This document shows, one piece after another, positions 44,131 to 52,556 of a stretch of 64,000 bases of DNA. A model generated the notes under the pieces. It was given only the letters and a program-made list of their open reading frames with translations. It did not search any database and was not told the DNA's origin. Every line of letters starts with the position of its first letter. The stretch's first letter is position 1. The position numbers were made by a program, and so were the translations under genes. The DNA comes from Albidovulum litorale (GTDB lineage Bacteria > Pseudomonadota > Alphaproteobacteria > Rhodobacterales > Rhodobacteraceae): NCBI RefSeq assembly GCF_025751495.1, contig NZ_JAOWKZ010000003.1, positions 1-64,000 on the forward strand. The letters run 5' to 3'.

Positions 44131-46565
44131 CACATGCCCCTCCGTCCCAGCGAGACCGCGCGGGCGATGTCCGCCGCGACCTGCGTGCGGGATTGCCGGA
44201 AGCTCTCGGCGTCGCGCGCCATGATGGTGACGTTGATCCCGCCGCCCGCTCCGTAGCTCTGCGCCTCGCGGCGCGAGAGCACCCGCTCGCCGCGCTGCAG
44301 GATCGCAGGCACCTCGTCGTGGCGAAGCCCGGCCACTCCGCCGCTATGCATGCGGGGCGCGGCGGCGAAGGCCATGGCCGGGACCATGCGCGAGGGACCT
44401 GTCGAGCCGACCATGCCGCCCGCGTGCAGGATGTTGGCGAAGATCCCGCCCGCGCCGCCGAGCGCGCCCGAGAGCGCGTTGGCGATAGGGCCGAGGATGA
44501 AGCGGCGCGCCGCCAGATTCGCCAGATCGGCGATGATCGAGGTCACCAGATCGCGGAAGTTCAGCTTGCCGGTCTTCACGAACTCTCCCACCGCGTCCTC
44601 GGCCGACTGAAACGCGCTGACGAGGCTCTGGCCAATATCGCCGCCGATCTCCCGGGCCCGGCTGGCATAGTCCGAGAGCGCGGCCGTCACCGCCTGCCAT
44701 CCGGTCAGCGCACGCTCCGCCGCTTCGCCGGCGGCGGTTCCGGCATCGCGGGCAGCGCCACCGGCGCCACTGGCTGCGGATGCAGTGCCGTCGAGCCCGG
44801 CCGCGAGTGCATCGGCGGATGTCGTGGCATCCGTCAGCGCGGTTTCGGCCTCCGTGCCGGACCCGGTCACGGCATCCTTCAGCGCCTGCCAGGCGGCAAG
44901 CGGCCGGGTCGCCGCGTCGGTCAGCATGCCCGCGGCCTCACGATAGGCATCGGCCCGGGCGCGCGCGTCATCGGCCATGGCGCCGAGCCCGAGATCGGGC
45001 GGTGCGATATAGGTTCGGGCAAGCGCCGCCGAAAACGCATCCGCAGCCGCCGTTCCCGCCGCCGTCGCGGCCCCTTCGAACGGGTTGTCGATCCGGCTCA
45101 GATCCACCGCGTCGAGCGTGCCGATCCGCACGCCGCCTTCGCCGGTCGCCCATTCCGGCAGCAGGGCCAGCGCGGCGTTCAGCGTCTCGATGAAGCTGTT
45201 TATGCGGGTGACGACGCCGTTCAGCATCGCCTCGACCCCGCCGATCAACCCGTTCGCGGCCTGGTAGGCGAAATCGCCGATGGCACCCGGCAGGCTGCCC
45301 CAGATCGCCACCGCGCCGTCATAGGCCCCCTGGAAGATCGCGACGGTGCGGTCGCCGAACCCCACGACGCCCGCGACGGTTCCGTCGAGCGCCGAGAGTG
45401 CTGCGGCCTTCAGCCCCTCCCATCCGGCGGCCATGCGGGCCAGCGCGGCATCGAGCGCGAGCCCGATGCGCGACCAGACCTCAGAGGCGAGATCGGAGAG
45501 CAGCCGGAAGGCTTCGCCGACGCCACCCACCCGGGCGACGAATTGGGAAAGCCGATAGATCAGCTCGCCTACGCCGACGATCAACGCGCCGATGCAGGTG
45601 CGGATCAGAGCCCCGCGCAGCACGACGAGCGCGGTTGCAAACCCGCGCACCGACAGCGCGGCAGCTGCCAGCCCGGCAACCCAGCGGCCCGCGAGAAAGG
45701 TCGCGAAGGTCACGGCATAGGTGGTCAGGCGGCCGATGTTGTCGAAAAGACCGCGAATGGCGATGCCGAGCGGCCCGGTGCGGCTGGCAATGGCGGCCAG
45801 CGCGTTGGCGACGGCTTCCAGCGCGGGAGCCGCGGCGACCGCCAGCTGGTTCGAGAGACCACGCCAGATGAGGCCGAGGCGCGAGATCGCGTCATTCGTC
45901 CGCTCGATCTGGTCGGCGTCCTGTTCGGAGACCACCACCCCGAAGGCAAGCACGTCCTCGGTCGCCTGGCGAAGAGTCGCGGTATCGATGCGCGACATGG
46001 CAATGGAGCCTTCCTCACCGAACAGCTGTCCCGCGACAGCGGCACGCTCGGCGGCGGGCACGAAGTTCTCGATGGCGGCATTGATCGCGCCCACCCGCTG
46101 GTCCAGCGGCAACGCGATCAGGTCAGAGGCGGAAAGGCCCAGCCGGTCGAGCGCGTCAGCAGCAGGACCGGTCCCGGCGGCCGCCTGGCTGAGACGGCGC
46201 GTCAGATCCTTGGTGGCCTGCTCGATGCCGGATATCGAAACGCCCGCCAACTCGCCCGCGCGCCCTAGCGTCTGGATCGAAGCAACGGTGGTGCCGAGCG
46301 ACTGCGCGAGCTTGGCCTGCGCATCGACGGTCTGCAGGCCGGAGCGGACCATGGCAACGCCAGCGGCAGCGGCAGCGGCCAAAGCGGCTGCGGCGGCCAC
46401 GCGCACCCGGCGCGAGAAGGCCGCGAGCCGGGTGTTCGTCGCTTCCATTTCGCGGCTCAGCCGACCGAAACCTCGGGCACCGGCTTCACCGACGCCTTCC
46501 AGTTCGGCGCGCACCTGCCGACCACCGACCGCCGCGAGGCGGACGCTGACGCGTTTCTCAGCCAT
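44130..46565 (-). CDS. Phage tail tape measure protein
   Basis: 811 residues, Ala-rich and largely helical. A coiled-coil start (L-S-R-E-M-E-A-T-N-T-R-L) is followed by hydrophobic stretches near 55-75 and 265-345. The end, Q-A-A/V-A-x-x-A-R-A, resembles the lambda-type tape measure C-terminal domain with L-x-R-G-E-R-V-L-S. It sets tail length and travels with DNA. Its start overlaps the stop of the frameshifted chaperone product, the usual gene order chaperone then tape measure. Confidence 0.88.
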   Translation of the reverse strand: MAEKRVSVRLAAVGGRQVRAELEGVGEAGARGFGRLSREMEATNTRLAAFSRRVRVAAAAALAAAAAAGVAMVRSGLQTVDAQAKLAQSLGTTVASIQTLGRAGELAGVSISGIEQATKDLTRRLSQAAAGTGPAADALDRLGLSASDLIALPLDQRVGAINAAIENFVPAAERAAVAGQLFGEEGSIAMSRIDTATLRQATEDVLAFGVVVSEQDADQIERTNDAISRLGLIWRGLSNQLAVAAAPALEAVANALAAIASRTGPLGIAIRGLFDNIGRLTTYAVTFATFLAGRWVAGLAAAALSVRGFATALVVLRGALIRTCIGALIVGVGELIYRLSQFVARVGGVGEAFRLLSDLASEVWSRIGLALDAALARMAAGWEGLKAAALSALDGTVAGVVGFGDRTVAIFQGAYDGAVAIWGSLPGAIGDFAYQAANGLIGGVEAMLNGVVTRINSFIETLNAALALLPEWATGEGGVRIGTLDAVDLSRIDNPFEGAATAAGTAAADAFSAALARTYIAPPDLGLGAMADDARARADAYREAAGMLTDAATRPLAAWQALKDAVTGSGTEAETALTDATTSADALAAGLDGTASAASGAGGAARDAGTAAGEAAERALTGWQAVTAALSDYASRAREIGGDIGQSLVSAFQSAEDAVGEFVKTGKLNFRDLVTSIIADLANLAARRFILGPIANALSGALGGAGGIFANILHAGGMVGSTGPSRMVPAMAFAAAPRMHSGGVAGLRHDEVPAILQRGERVLSRREAQSYGAGGGINVTIMARDAESFRQSRTQVAADIARAVSLGRRGM

Positions 46566-46878
46566 TGGGGCGTTCCATCTGTTCGTTGAGTTTGGCCACC
46601 ATCACCGCTTCTATGATGGGCAGCAGTTCGGCCGCGGCGGCTGGCGGTACGCCGAGAGCCTCGCCAAGGGCCAGCGCGGCGGTCAGGTCCCAGCCGACGA
46701 CGGCGCCGGGCAGCACCCGCAGCTGCCCACCAAGGCGGCCGACGAGGTCCCAGACCTGCCAGCCTTCATGGGTAAGCGGTCGGTTCAGCTGCGCCGGACA
46801 GTCTTCGCAGGCTTGCGCGCAGGCTTCGCAGTATCGCTCGCCCCCACCGAAGGACCAATCGGCGAGAGCGCGGAGGCG
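46558..46878 (-). CDS. Tail assembly chaperone, frameshift extension (T part)
   Basis: This frame has no start of its own and continues the upstream gene by a -1 shift at 46878-46884. It encodes about 106 residues: R-L-R-A-L-A-D-W-S-F-G-G-G-E-R-Y, then C-E-A-C-A-Q-A-C-E-D-C-P, then H-E-G-W-Q-V-W-D-L-V and a hydrophobic helix, ending P-N-G. The stop at 46558 overlaps the tape-measure start. The long extended chaperone made by about 221 codons in total would tether the tape measure, like gpGT in lambda. Confidence 0.75.
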   Translation of the reverse strand, partial: RLRALADWSFGGGERYCEACAQACEDCPAQLNRPLTHEGWQVWDLVGRLGGQLRVLPGAVVGWDLTAALALGEALGVPPAAAAELLPIIEAVMVAKLNEQMERPNG

Positions 46879-47222
46879 TTTTTTTCCTGTTCCAGCAGCA
46901 GGCCCTTGGAGACGTAGGTCAGCTGGAACGCCTCGAAGATCGGCCAGAGGTCGAGCAGCGCGTCGATGGCCTCGGGGCTGGGATCGATCGTCTTGCCGTC
47001 CGCATCGCCGATACCCTCCCAGGCGAGCACCGCGCGTCGGGCCAGTGCCTTGGCGAAGGCGACGGCCCGTTCCTCGTCGGAAACCTCCTCGGGCACCGCC
47101 TCGACGGCCGGATCGCTGCGCGTCGCCACCATCAGCGCGGTGGTCAACGGGCGCAGTTGCACCCGCACGCCGGGCGCGAGGTCATGCCAGCGCGGGGCGT
47201 TGGTCAGGTCGAGCGTCAGCAT
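46785..47222 (-). CDS. Tail assembly chaperone (G part)
   Basis: 145 residues starting M-L-T-L-D-L-T-N-A-P-R-W-H-D-L-A-P-G-V. The core is mixed alpha/beta with F-A-K-A-L-A-R-R-A-V-L-A-W-E-G-I-G, typical of GTA-related chaperones that precede the tape measure. The start overlaps the tail-tube stop by one base. A slippery A-AAA-AAC lies at codons 113-115, giving a second, longer product. The unshifted end is basic (K-P-A-K-T-V-R-R-S). Confidence 0.8.
   Translation of the reverse strand: MLTLDLTNAPRWHDLAPGVRVQLRPLTTALMVATRSDPAVEAVPEEVSDEERAVAFAKALARRAVLAWEGIGDADGKTIDPSPEAIDALLDLWPIFEAFQLTYVSKGLLLEQEKNASALSPIGPSVGASDTAKPARKPAKTVRRS
46878..46884 (-). promoter_or_regulatory. Programmed -1 ribosomal frameshift site (A-AAA-AAC)
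   Basis: On the minus strand the codons GAA-AAA-AAC contain the canonical slippery heptamer A_AAA_AAC in the correct phase. A -1 shift here opens a frame of 106 codons that ends exactly at the tape-measure start. Such shifts in the tail-chaperone gene are conserved in dsDNA phages with long tails. Confidence 0.8.
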
Positions 47223-48160
47223 CAATAGGTCTCCACATCGTTCACGAGGGTTGCCGTGCACATCCGGCCGACCACGCTGTCGCGGGCGGCCTGCCAGTCG
47301 AAGGTGGCCTGCACACCCTGTGGTCCGGAGATATCGATGCGCGGGCGCGGCAGGTAGACGGCGTGCACCGTGAAGGTGAAGCTCTCGCCTGAAGGCAGGA
47401 CGTAGGCGAACTCGAGCTCGCAGGGATCGCCGTTGATCGCCTGCGTCACCAGTGTGCTGTCGGCGAACCGAACCTCAATGGAGCCGGTGAGCGCAGCGAT
47501 GGACGGGTCCGCGCCGTCGATCCGACCATCTGAGCGGATGGTCTCGATCCGGTCGAGGTTGTTGGCATAGGCGATGTCGGCCGAAACGACGTTGCCGAGG
47601 GCGGTGCCATTCCGGGTGATCGCCCCGTTGAAATGGCCAAACCGCTTCAGCTCCAGCGCGGTGGGCGTCCCGGCACTGGTGGTCGTGCCGACAGTCTCGC
47701 CCTGGGCCACCAGACGCGCGGTCGCGGTCAGCAGCCCCGAGCGTTGCATCTGCCAGGTGATCTGGTCGAGGACACAGCCGGAATACATGGCGTAGCGCGG
47801 GACCTCGGGCATGCCGGTCTCAATGGAGAGGCTCGGCAGCGTCCAGGCGCCGGACTGGAACTCATGCGTCCAGGGGCCGGTGCCCGTGGTGGTCGGCCCG
47901 CCGAAGGCCGCCTTCAGCCAGAACCCGAACGCCTCCGCGTCCAGCGGCACGACGACATCGCCGTCGGCCGTTACCGCATCCTTGATCGGTGCCAGCGGAT
48001 CGCGGCCGTAGCCGAGAAGCTCGGAGTTCAAGAGCGGCTGCTCCGCGCCGAGCGTGGTGCTGGCGAAGGGCATCTTCGTGAAGCCGCCTGCTGGCGGCGT
48101 GCCATAGGTCGTCTCGAACGCAAGCGCCATCAGCGCCCGCGCCCCCTGGGCTCGTGCCAT
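47222..48160 (-). CDS. Major tail tube protein
   Basis: 312 residues. The start M-A-R-A-Q-G-A-R-A-L-M-A-L-A-F-E-T-T-Y-G-T-P-P is that of siphophage tail tube proteins of the GTA-related type. It continues with beta-rich sequence, F-G-H-F-N-G-A and N-N-L-D-R-I-E in the middle, and R-I-D-I-S-G-P-Q-G-V-Q-A-T-F-D-W-Q at the end. It lies after the tail terminator and before the chaperone, the standard order. Confidence 0.85.
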   Translation of the reverse strand: MARAQGARALMALAFETTYGTPPAGGFTKMPFASTTLGAEQPLLNSELLGYGRDPLAPIKDAVTADGDVVVPLDAEAFGFWLKAAFGGPTTTGTGPWTHEFQSGAWTLPSLSIETGMPEVPRYAMYSGCVLDQITWQMQRSGLLTATARLVAQGETVGTTTSAGTPTALELKRFGHFNGAITRNGTALGNVVSADIAYANNLDRIETIRSDGRIDGADPSIAALTGSIEVRFADSTLVTQAINGDPCELEFAYVLPSGESFTFTVHAVYLPRPRIDISGPQGVQATFDWQAARDSVVGRMCTATLVNDVETY

Positions 48161-48185
48161 GTCTCAACTCCTTTTGTTGGTTGGA

Positions 48186-48605
48186 TCAGCCGAGTGGGTC
48201 GGCCGTGGAATAGTGCAGCACGATCGGGATCACGGCGGCCTTCAGGCTCGCCGCGCCCTCGACCGGCAGATCGACTGGCCGCGGCGCTTCCGCCTCGACC
48301 CAGTCGCAGAGCCCACCGAGCGTGCGGTCGGCGGAGAGCGCCGCGCCGATGCTGGCGGTCAGCGTGTCGAAGGCGGCGTCACGCGAGGTGCCCTGCACGA
48401 CCGCCTCGATTTCGGCCCTGTGCTGGTAGTGGTAGGCCAGCGGCGAGAGGGTCACCTCCGGCTCCCCCGGCTCGCCATCGCGCAGGATCAGCAGCCCTCC
48501 GGCTGGCACGCGCTCGGGCAGCACCTCGCCGCGCAGGGTGGTGGCGGACAACGCCGAGAGCCGCGCGTGCAGCGCGGCGAGGACGGTTTCGCGGGGGGTG
48601 GGCAT
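48186..48605 (-). CDS. Tail terminator/completion protein
   Basis: 139 residues: an N-terminal helix (R-E-T-V-L-A-A-L-H-A-R-L) followed by strands and the segment L-A-Y-H-Y-Q-H-R-A-E-I-E-A-V-V-Q-G. This fits the tail-terminator fold of siphophages. Homologues are often mislabelled acyl-CoA transferase. It stands between the connector genes and the tail tube. The upstream neighbour is a plus-strand moron instead of the next late gene. Confidence 0.65.
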   Translation of the reverse strand: MPTPRETVLAALHARLSALSATTLRGEVLPERVPAGGLLILRDGEPGEPEVTLSPLAYHYQHRAEIEAVVQGTSRDAAFDTLTASIGAALSADRTLGGLCDWVEAEAPRPVDLPVEGAASLKAAVIPIVLHYSTADPLG

Positions 48606-48689
48606 GCGGAAAACCCTTGGAAATGCGTTGCGAGCTCTTCGCGCTCCGCCTATTCAGCAGTTTCAACCGAGAGTATTGGAGATCATCTT

Positions 48690-49172
48690 TTGTCAGAAAA
48701 ACAAAACCATGCGGCAGAAGACGCGCGAGAGATCTGGAACATTCTTCAGACAGCAAAATGCATGGCCCGCTATGACAAGATCAGCCACGAAATCCTAGCT
48801 GAAATCCTGGTCGCGATCGCAACGGGCGGCGAGGTTATTGGTGGCAACAACCGCGGATCAGATGTTCGCTCTCCGCAGTTTGGTCTCATTGAGGTCAAAT
48901 CGCGGATCCTCGGCACTGATGGCCCTTATCCCCGCGTTTCGCTGAAGCAGCACAATCTCGACAAGGCGCAGTGGTTCGCGGCTATACGATGGGACCGCAA
49001 TTATACTCTCTACGACGCGGTCATGCTGCCCAAGCTTGTCGCTCAGGGACTCTACGAGAAGAAGAGGCAGTCATCCGGTTTGGCTCACATTAGCTGGGCT
49101 GATTGGTCGTCAGTTGCTGGCGCAAAAAACATTCGGGCGGAATGCGAATCTGTGATGCAGGGGTTGTGTTAG
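48690..49172 (+). CDS. PD-(D/E)xK nuclease-like moron
   Basis: 160 residues on the strand opposite to the late operon. N-terminal helices are followed by G-S-D-V-R-S-P-Q-F-G-L-I-E-V-K-S-R (residues 57-72), giving Asp58, Glu68 and Lys70 in the order and spacing of PD-(D/E)xK nucleases. A helix with W-F-A-A-I-R-W follows. The TTG start at 48690 has GGAG eight bases upstream. The composition is more A/T-rich than the neighbours, pointing to recent transfer. Its 3' end overlaps the convergent DUF6441 gene by four bases. I do not recognise the family; a prophage-borne defence or superinfection-exclusion nuclease is possible. Confidence 0.65.
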   Translation: MSEKQNHAAEDAREIWNILQTAKCMARYDKISHEILAEILVAIATGGEVIGGNNRGSDVRSPQFGLIEVKSRILGTDGPYPRVSLKQHNLDKAQWFAAIRWDRNYTLYDAVMLPKLVAQGLYEKKRQSSGLAHISWADWSSVAGAKNIRAECESVMQGLC

Positions 49173-49798
49173 AATCGCTGATCTACCCAATTCGCCACAA
49201 TCAACCCCGGCACGCTGTCCAACGCCCGGTCTGCATCCCGCGCCAGATCCAGCCGTTTCGGCAGCTTCACCTGCGGCACCAGCAGGAAGATCGGCGCGCT
49301 GACCTTGCCGCGCCCGGTTCTGGAGCGCGACACCACCGCCTGGCCCTTCGTGTTCAGCCGTCCCTCCGCCACAAGCAGGCTCGGGCCGGTGCGGCGATAG
49401 ACGAAGCGCAGGCGCAACCCGCGTCGCCGTTCCCACTCGCCGGGAGTGATCCGGCCGCCGCGCAGGGACTTGCCTGCGGCGGGCAGCGGGATGGCAAGCC
49501 AAAACCCGTCTTTCGAGCGGATCAGCGGGCCAGTGTCGTGCGCGCCAACGATAACCGGAGCCTGGGACCAGACCAGCGCGGCGGCGTCCAGGCTTTCGCC
49601 CGACTTTGGAAAGGTCTGGCTCCGGATCGTGTTGGCGAGGCGTGTGCCAAGCCCTGCGCCGGTGACCTGCAAGCGCCACGCGGCCTTCAGCCCGGTTCCG
49701 GCCTCGCGCATGGCGGCCGTCACGGCGCGTTCGCCCGCCGCGACTTCGGCGGCCATCATCGCGACAATGTCGGGATCGATGTCGAGCTTCAGTTTCAT
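49169..49798 (-). CDS. DUF6441 head-tail connector-region protein
   Basis: 209 residues starting M-K-L-K-L-D-I-D-P-D-I-V-A-M-M. A helix with T-A-A-M-R-E-A-G-T-G-L-K-A-A-W-R is followed by strands with G-A-H-D-T-G-P-L-I and R-G-L-R-L-R-F-V-Y-R-R-T-G. The DUF6441 family occurs in siphophages between head-completion and tail-terminator genes. Its start overlaps the upstream stop by four bases. Confidence 0.75.
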   Translation of the reverse strand: MKLKLDIDPDIVAMMAAEVAAGERAVTAAMREAGTGLKAAWRLQVTGAGLGTRLANTIRSQTFPKSGESLDAAALVWSQAPVIVGAHDTGPLIRSKDGFWLAIPLPAAGKSLRGGRITPGEWERRRGLRLRFVYRRTGPSLLVAEGRLNTKGQAVVSRSRTGRGKVSAPIFLLVPQVKLPKRLDLARDADRALDSVPGLIVANWVDQRF

Positions 49799-50106
49799 GT
49801 GGGCCTCAGATCGACGGTCCAGACCAGCCGTTCACGGTCGCGTACTAGCTCGCCTTGAATGAGGAAGGCGTCGCCTTCGATCTCGATCCGGTCGCCGGGA
49901 CGCGGTTCCGGTATCTCGGCCACCTGCAGATCCACGCGCGTGGTCTCGGACCAGATCCTTGCATCGCCGAAATCCGTAACCGCGTCCGCGCGCCGGGCGA
50001 CGACGCGCACCAGAACGGGCGCGCCGCCCTCGGGCGTGTAGACCGCATCCCTGCCGATATTCGGATCGGCGAAGAGCGCGCTGACGGCGGCAGCGAAAGC
50101 GCTCAT
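49795..50106 (-). CDS. Head-tail joining protein
   Basis: 103 residues. The opening F-A-A-A-V-S-A-L-F-A-D-P-N-I-G-R-D-A-V-Y is that of small phage connector proteins. A compact beta barrel follows, with P-R-P-G-D-R-I-E-I-E-G-D-A-F and a final V-W-T-V-D-L-R. It overlaps both neighbours (ATGA-type on the left, one base on the right), so is part of the late operon. Confidence 0.75.
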   Translation of the reverse strand: MSAFAAAVSALFADPNIGRDAVYTPEGGAPVLVRVVARRADAVTDFGDARIWSETTRVDLQVAEIPEPRPGDRIEIEGDAFLIQGELVRDRERLVWTVDLRPT

Positions 50107-50441
50107 CAGAACGCGCCGTTCAACCGCACCCGGCCGAGGGTGTCACCGGCGCCGCCCGCGACCGCCTCGGTGGCGACGCCGATCAGCGTGTTTGAGGTGG
50201 CCACGTTAGTGGTGCGCTTGTTGGTATCGTCCCAGTAGATCCTGGCACCCGCGGTCCAGGCCTGCGAGCCGATCTTGGTGATGTCGAAGATGCCGGTGAG
50301 CGCGGTCTCGACGCTCTCGCCGAGGGCGGCCGTACCTGCCGCCACGCCGAAGATGGAGCCGACGAGCAGGCCATCGCCGGAGGCGACGGCATAGGGCGCG
50401 GTCAGGGTGATGGTGTTGCCGGGCTGGACGAAGTTTTTCAT
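50106..50441 (-). CDS. DUF2190 capsid cement/decoration protein
   Basis: 111 residues. The start K-N-F-V-Q-P-G-N-T-I-T-L-T-A-P and G-D-G-L-L-V-G-S-I-F-G-V-A near 23-35 are the DUF2190 pattern, ending G-D-T-L-G-R-V-R-L-N. DUF2190 proteins decorate capsids of HK97-like phages. It sits directly after the capsid gene. Confidence 0.85.
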   Translation of the reverse strand: MKNFVQPGNTITLTAPYAVASGDGLLVGSIFGVAAGTAALGESVETALTGIFDITKIGSQAWTAGARIYWDDTNKRTTNVATSNTLIGVATEAVAGGAGDTLGRVRLNGAF

Positions 50442-50515
50442 GGGGAGGATCCTCGTGGAAAGACGAAGGGCGGCCCATCTGGACCGCCCGCGTGTCAGGG
50501 TTCAGGAAGCGGGCG

Positions 50516-52552
50516 TCACGCGCCCGGGTTCTTGTAGAGGCCGCGCCAGTCGATGGCCTTGGCGCCGAAGTCGAGGCGGCACTTGATCTCGACGCCGTCG
50601 ACGTCGAAGCCGTTGCGCGTCTCGATGTAGGCACCCTGCTGACCCTCGAGATAGGCGTATTCGATGGTGTCGATCTGGTTCGGGCTGGCGGCCAGATACC
50701 AGGCGGTGGCGCTGGCGGCATCGAGGCGCGGCTCGCTGATCGGCGAGAGCGTGCGGATCGACTGCGGCACCACGCTGGAGGTCGCAGCGGGCACGAGGTT
50801 CTGCGCGACCAGCTGTTCGGCCTTCAGCTCCAGCGCGGCCGGGACGATCAGGAAGGCGGGCCGGATGTTCAGCACCGTCTTCTTGTCGAGGCCCGTCTGC
50901 AGCGCCATCGCCGCACGGGCCGCCCCCACCGCATCGACGGCCAGCGCCGCGCCGGTGCCCGCGAGGTTCTTGTGGTTGGCGTGGAACAGCGCGGTGCCGT
51001 CGGCCATTGCCGGGTTCGCGGTGATGATGCCCCAGACCACATCGCTTTCCAGCTGGGCGATGGAGTTGCCGTACATCGCCGGGATCCGGGTGAAGGCATC
51101 CAGATCGTCGTTGATCAGCACCTGGCGGGTGATCGCAACCACGCGGCCATAGGTCTTGACCTTGTAGCTCTCCTTGCTCTCGCCCAGCGTGCCGCGCTTG
51201 AACTCGCCGCTCTCGCCCACTTCCAGAAGCTGCGGCGCTTCGCCAAGCTGGACCCGGTGCATCGCCTTGAAGTCGGTCGCCAGCACCTGGCGGCAGAAAA
51301 GCGAGAAGGTGCGCGGATAGGCGTCATAGGCCTGACGCAGGGTCTTGTTGGTGACGGCTGAGAGGATCTCGGGGAAGTCCGAGGTCGAGTGCAGTGCCCG
51401 CGTCGCCACCTCATCACGCGAGAGACCGCGCGTGTTCACCCCGGCATTGCCGAGACTTTCACGGGCCAATTCCAGCAGCGTCATGCCGCGATATTGGCGC
51501 GCGGCATCCTCCAGCGGGAACAGCGTCGGGCTGTAGCGGTGAAGCAGCGCGTTCGCCACGGCATCGCGGCGGGTGATGCGTTCATCCCGGCCGCCAAGGG
51601 GGACCGAGACATGCGGGAAGGTCCGGGTCTCGTCCGACTTTGCCGCGACCTGGTCGAGGATCAGGCGGCGGGACTCGTCCACGCTGACGCCGCGCTTGAC
51701 CAGATCCTCGGCGAAGCTGCGCTCGAGGTTCAGCCGCCCCGCGAGATCATAGATGGTGGAGACGCGGTCGCGCTCGGCCTCGCGGGCGCGGGTCGCGATG
51801 GCCTCGGTGTCGGGGGCCTCGGGCTTGGGGGCCTTCGGCTGGCTGCGCGTCTCTGCCGCGCGCGTCTGCGCCTCGGCCGCGCCGGTCTTGTCGTCGGGCA
51901 TGGTGATCTCCTCGGTCGCTGCCGTGTCGGTTGTGTCGTCGGCCGGGGCGGCCGGGGTCGTCTTGTCGGTCATCGGGGATGCTCCTTCGCTGGTTTCGGC
52001 GTCCCGGCGATGGAGGACGCAATCGTGATGTTCGCCCTTGGCGCGGAATCCCGCGGCGGGATCGGCGCCGACCGGCACGGCCGAGATCTCGAACGGGGTC
52101 CAGTCGACCGCGCGCCAAAGCTCGCGCCCGCCATCGGGTTTCGAGATGTCGAAGCGGTGGACCTGGTAGCCGATCGAGACGGCCCGGATGTGCCCGGCCT
52201 GGATGTCGCGCCAGATCGGCTCGACATCGGCGCGCTCACTGATCCGCACCTGTGCGATGCCGCGCCCGTTCTCGATCCGCACCGACCCCGGCACAACCGA
52301 GCCGATGACGGCATCGAGCGTGTCGATCTCATGGACCTTCAGGAACGGCGCGCCCGCGTTCAACCGATCAAGCCGCACATGGGCGGGGTCGAGGCTCAGT
52401 TCCTCGTCATAGGGTTCGCCGAAGAAGCTGGAGCGACGAACGCGGGCGCCCGCCGACCAGATCACCTCGACGGTGCGCGCGTCATTATCGACGCTATTCG
52501 GCGCAAGCTCCGCCGACCGGCGCAGGGCCGGCAGTTCGATCATTGTATCCAT
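50516..52552 (-). CDS. Prohead protease-major capsid fusion protein
   Basis: 678 residues. The N-terminal 190 form an S78-type protease with His74 in L-K-V-H-E-I-D-T-L and Ser126 in R-A-V-S-I-G-Y-Q. A disordered Ala/Thr/Glu-rich linker (about 195-290) acts as scaffold. The C-terminal 380 are an HK97-type major capsid protein. Such fusions self-process during prohead maturation. The start M-D-T-M-I-E-L lies four bases inside the gap after the portal stop. Confidence 0.9.
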   Translation of the reverse strand: MDTMIELPALRRSAELAPNSVDNDARTVEVIWSAGARVRRSSFFGEPYDEELSLDPAHVRLDRLNAGAPFLKVHEIDTLDAVIGSVVPGSVRIENGRGIAQVRISERADVEPIWRDIQAGHIRAVSIGYQVHRFDISKPDGGRELWRAVDWTPFEISAVPVGADPAAGFRAKGEHHDCVLHRRDAETSEGASPMTDKTTPAAPADDTTDTAATEEITMPDDKTGAAEAQTRAAETRSQPKAPKPEAPDTEAIATRAREAERDRVSTIYDLAGRLNLERSFAEDLVKRGVSVDESRRLILDQVAAKSDETRTFPHVSVPLGGRDERITRRDAVANALLHRYSPTLFPLEDAARQYRGMTLLELARESLGNAGVNTRGLSRDEVATRALHSTSDFPEILSAVTNKTLRQAYDAYPRTFSLFCRQVLATDFKAMHRVQLGEAPQLLEVGESGEFKRGTLGESKESYKVKTYGRVVAITRQVLINDDLDAFTRIPAMYGNSIAQLESDVVWGIITANPAMADGTALFHANHKNLAGTGAALAVDAVGAARAAMALQTGLDKKTVLNIRPAFLIVPAALELKAEQLVAQNLVPAATSSVVPQSIRTLSPISEPRLDAASATAWYLAASPNQIDTIEYAYLEGQQGAYIETRNGFDVDGVEIKCRLDFGAKAIDWRGLYKNPGA

Positions 52553-52556
52553 GGGG

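Noticed and set aside
44193-46268. Plus-strand 691-codon open frame opposite the tape measure gene
   Set aside because: Low-complexity Arg/Gly/His composition and complete overlap with a well-supported tape measure protein show it is a shadow frame.
48159-48689. Extending the nuclease-like moron upstream to give a 337-residue protein
   Set aside because: The extra part is antisense to the tail-terminator gene and Arg-rich; the TTG at 48690 has its own ribosome site.
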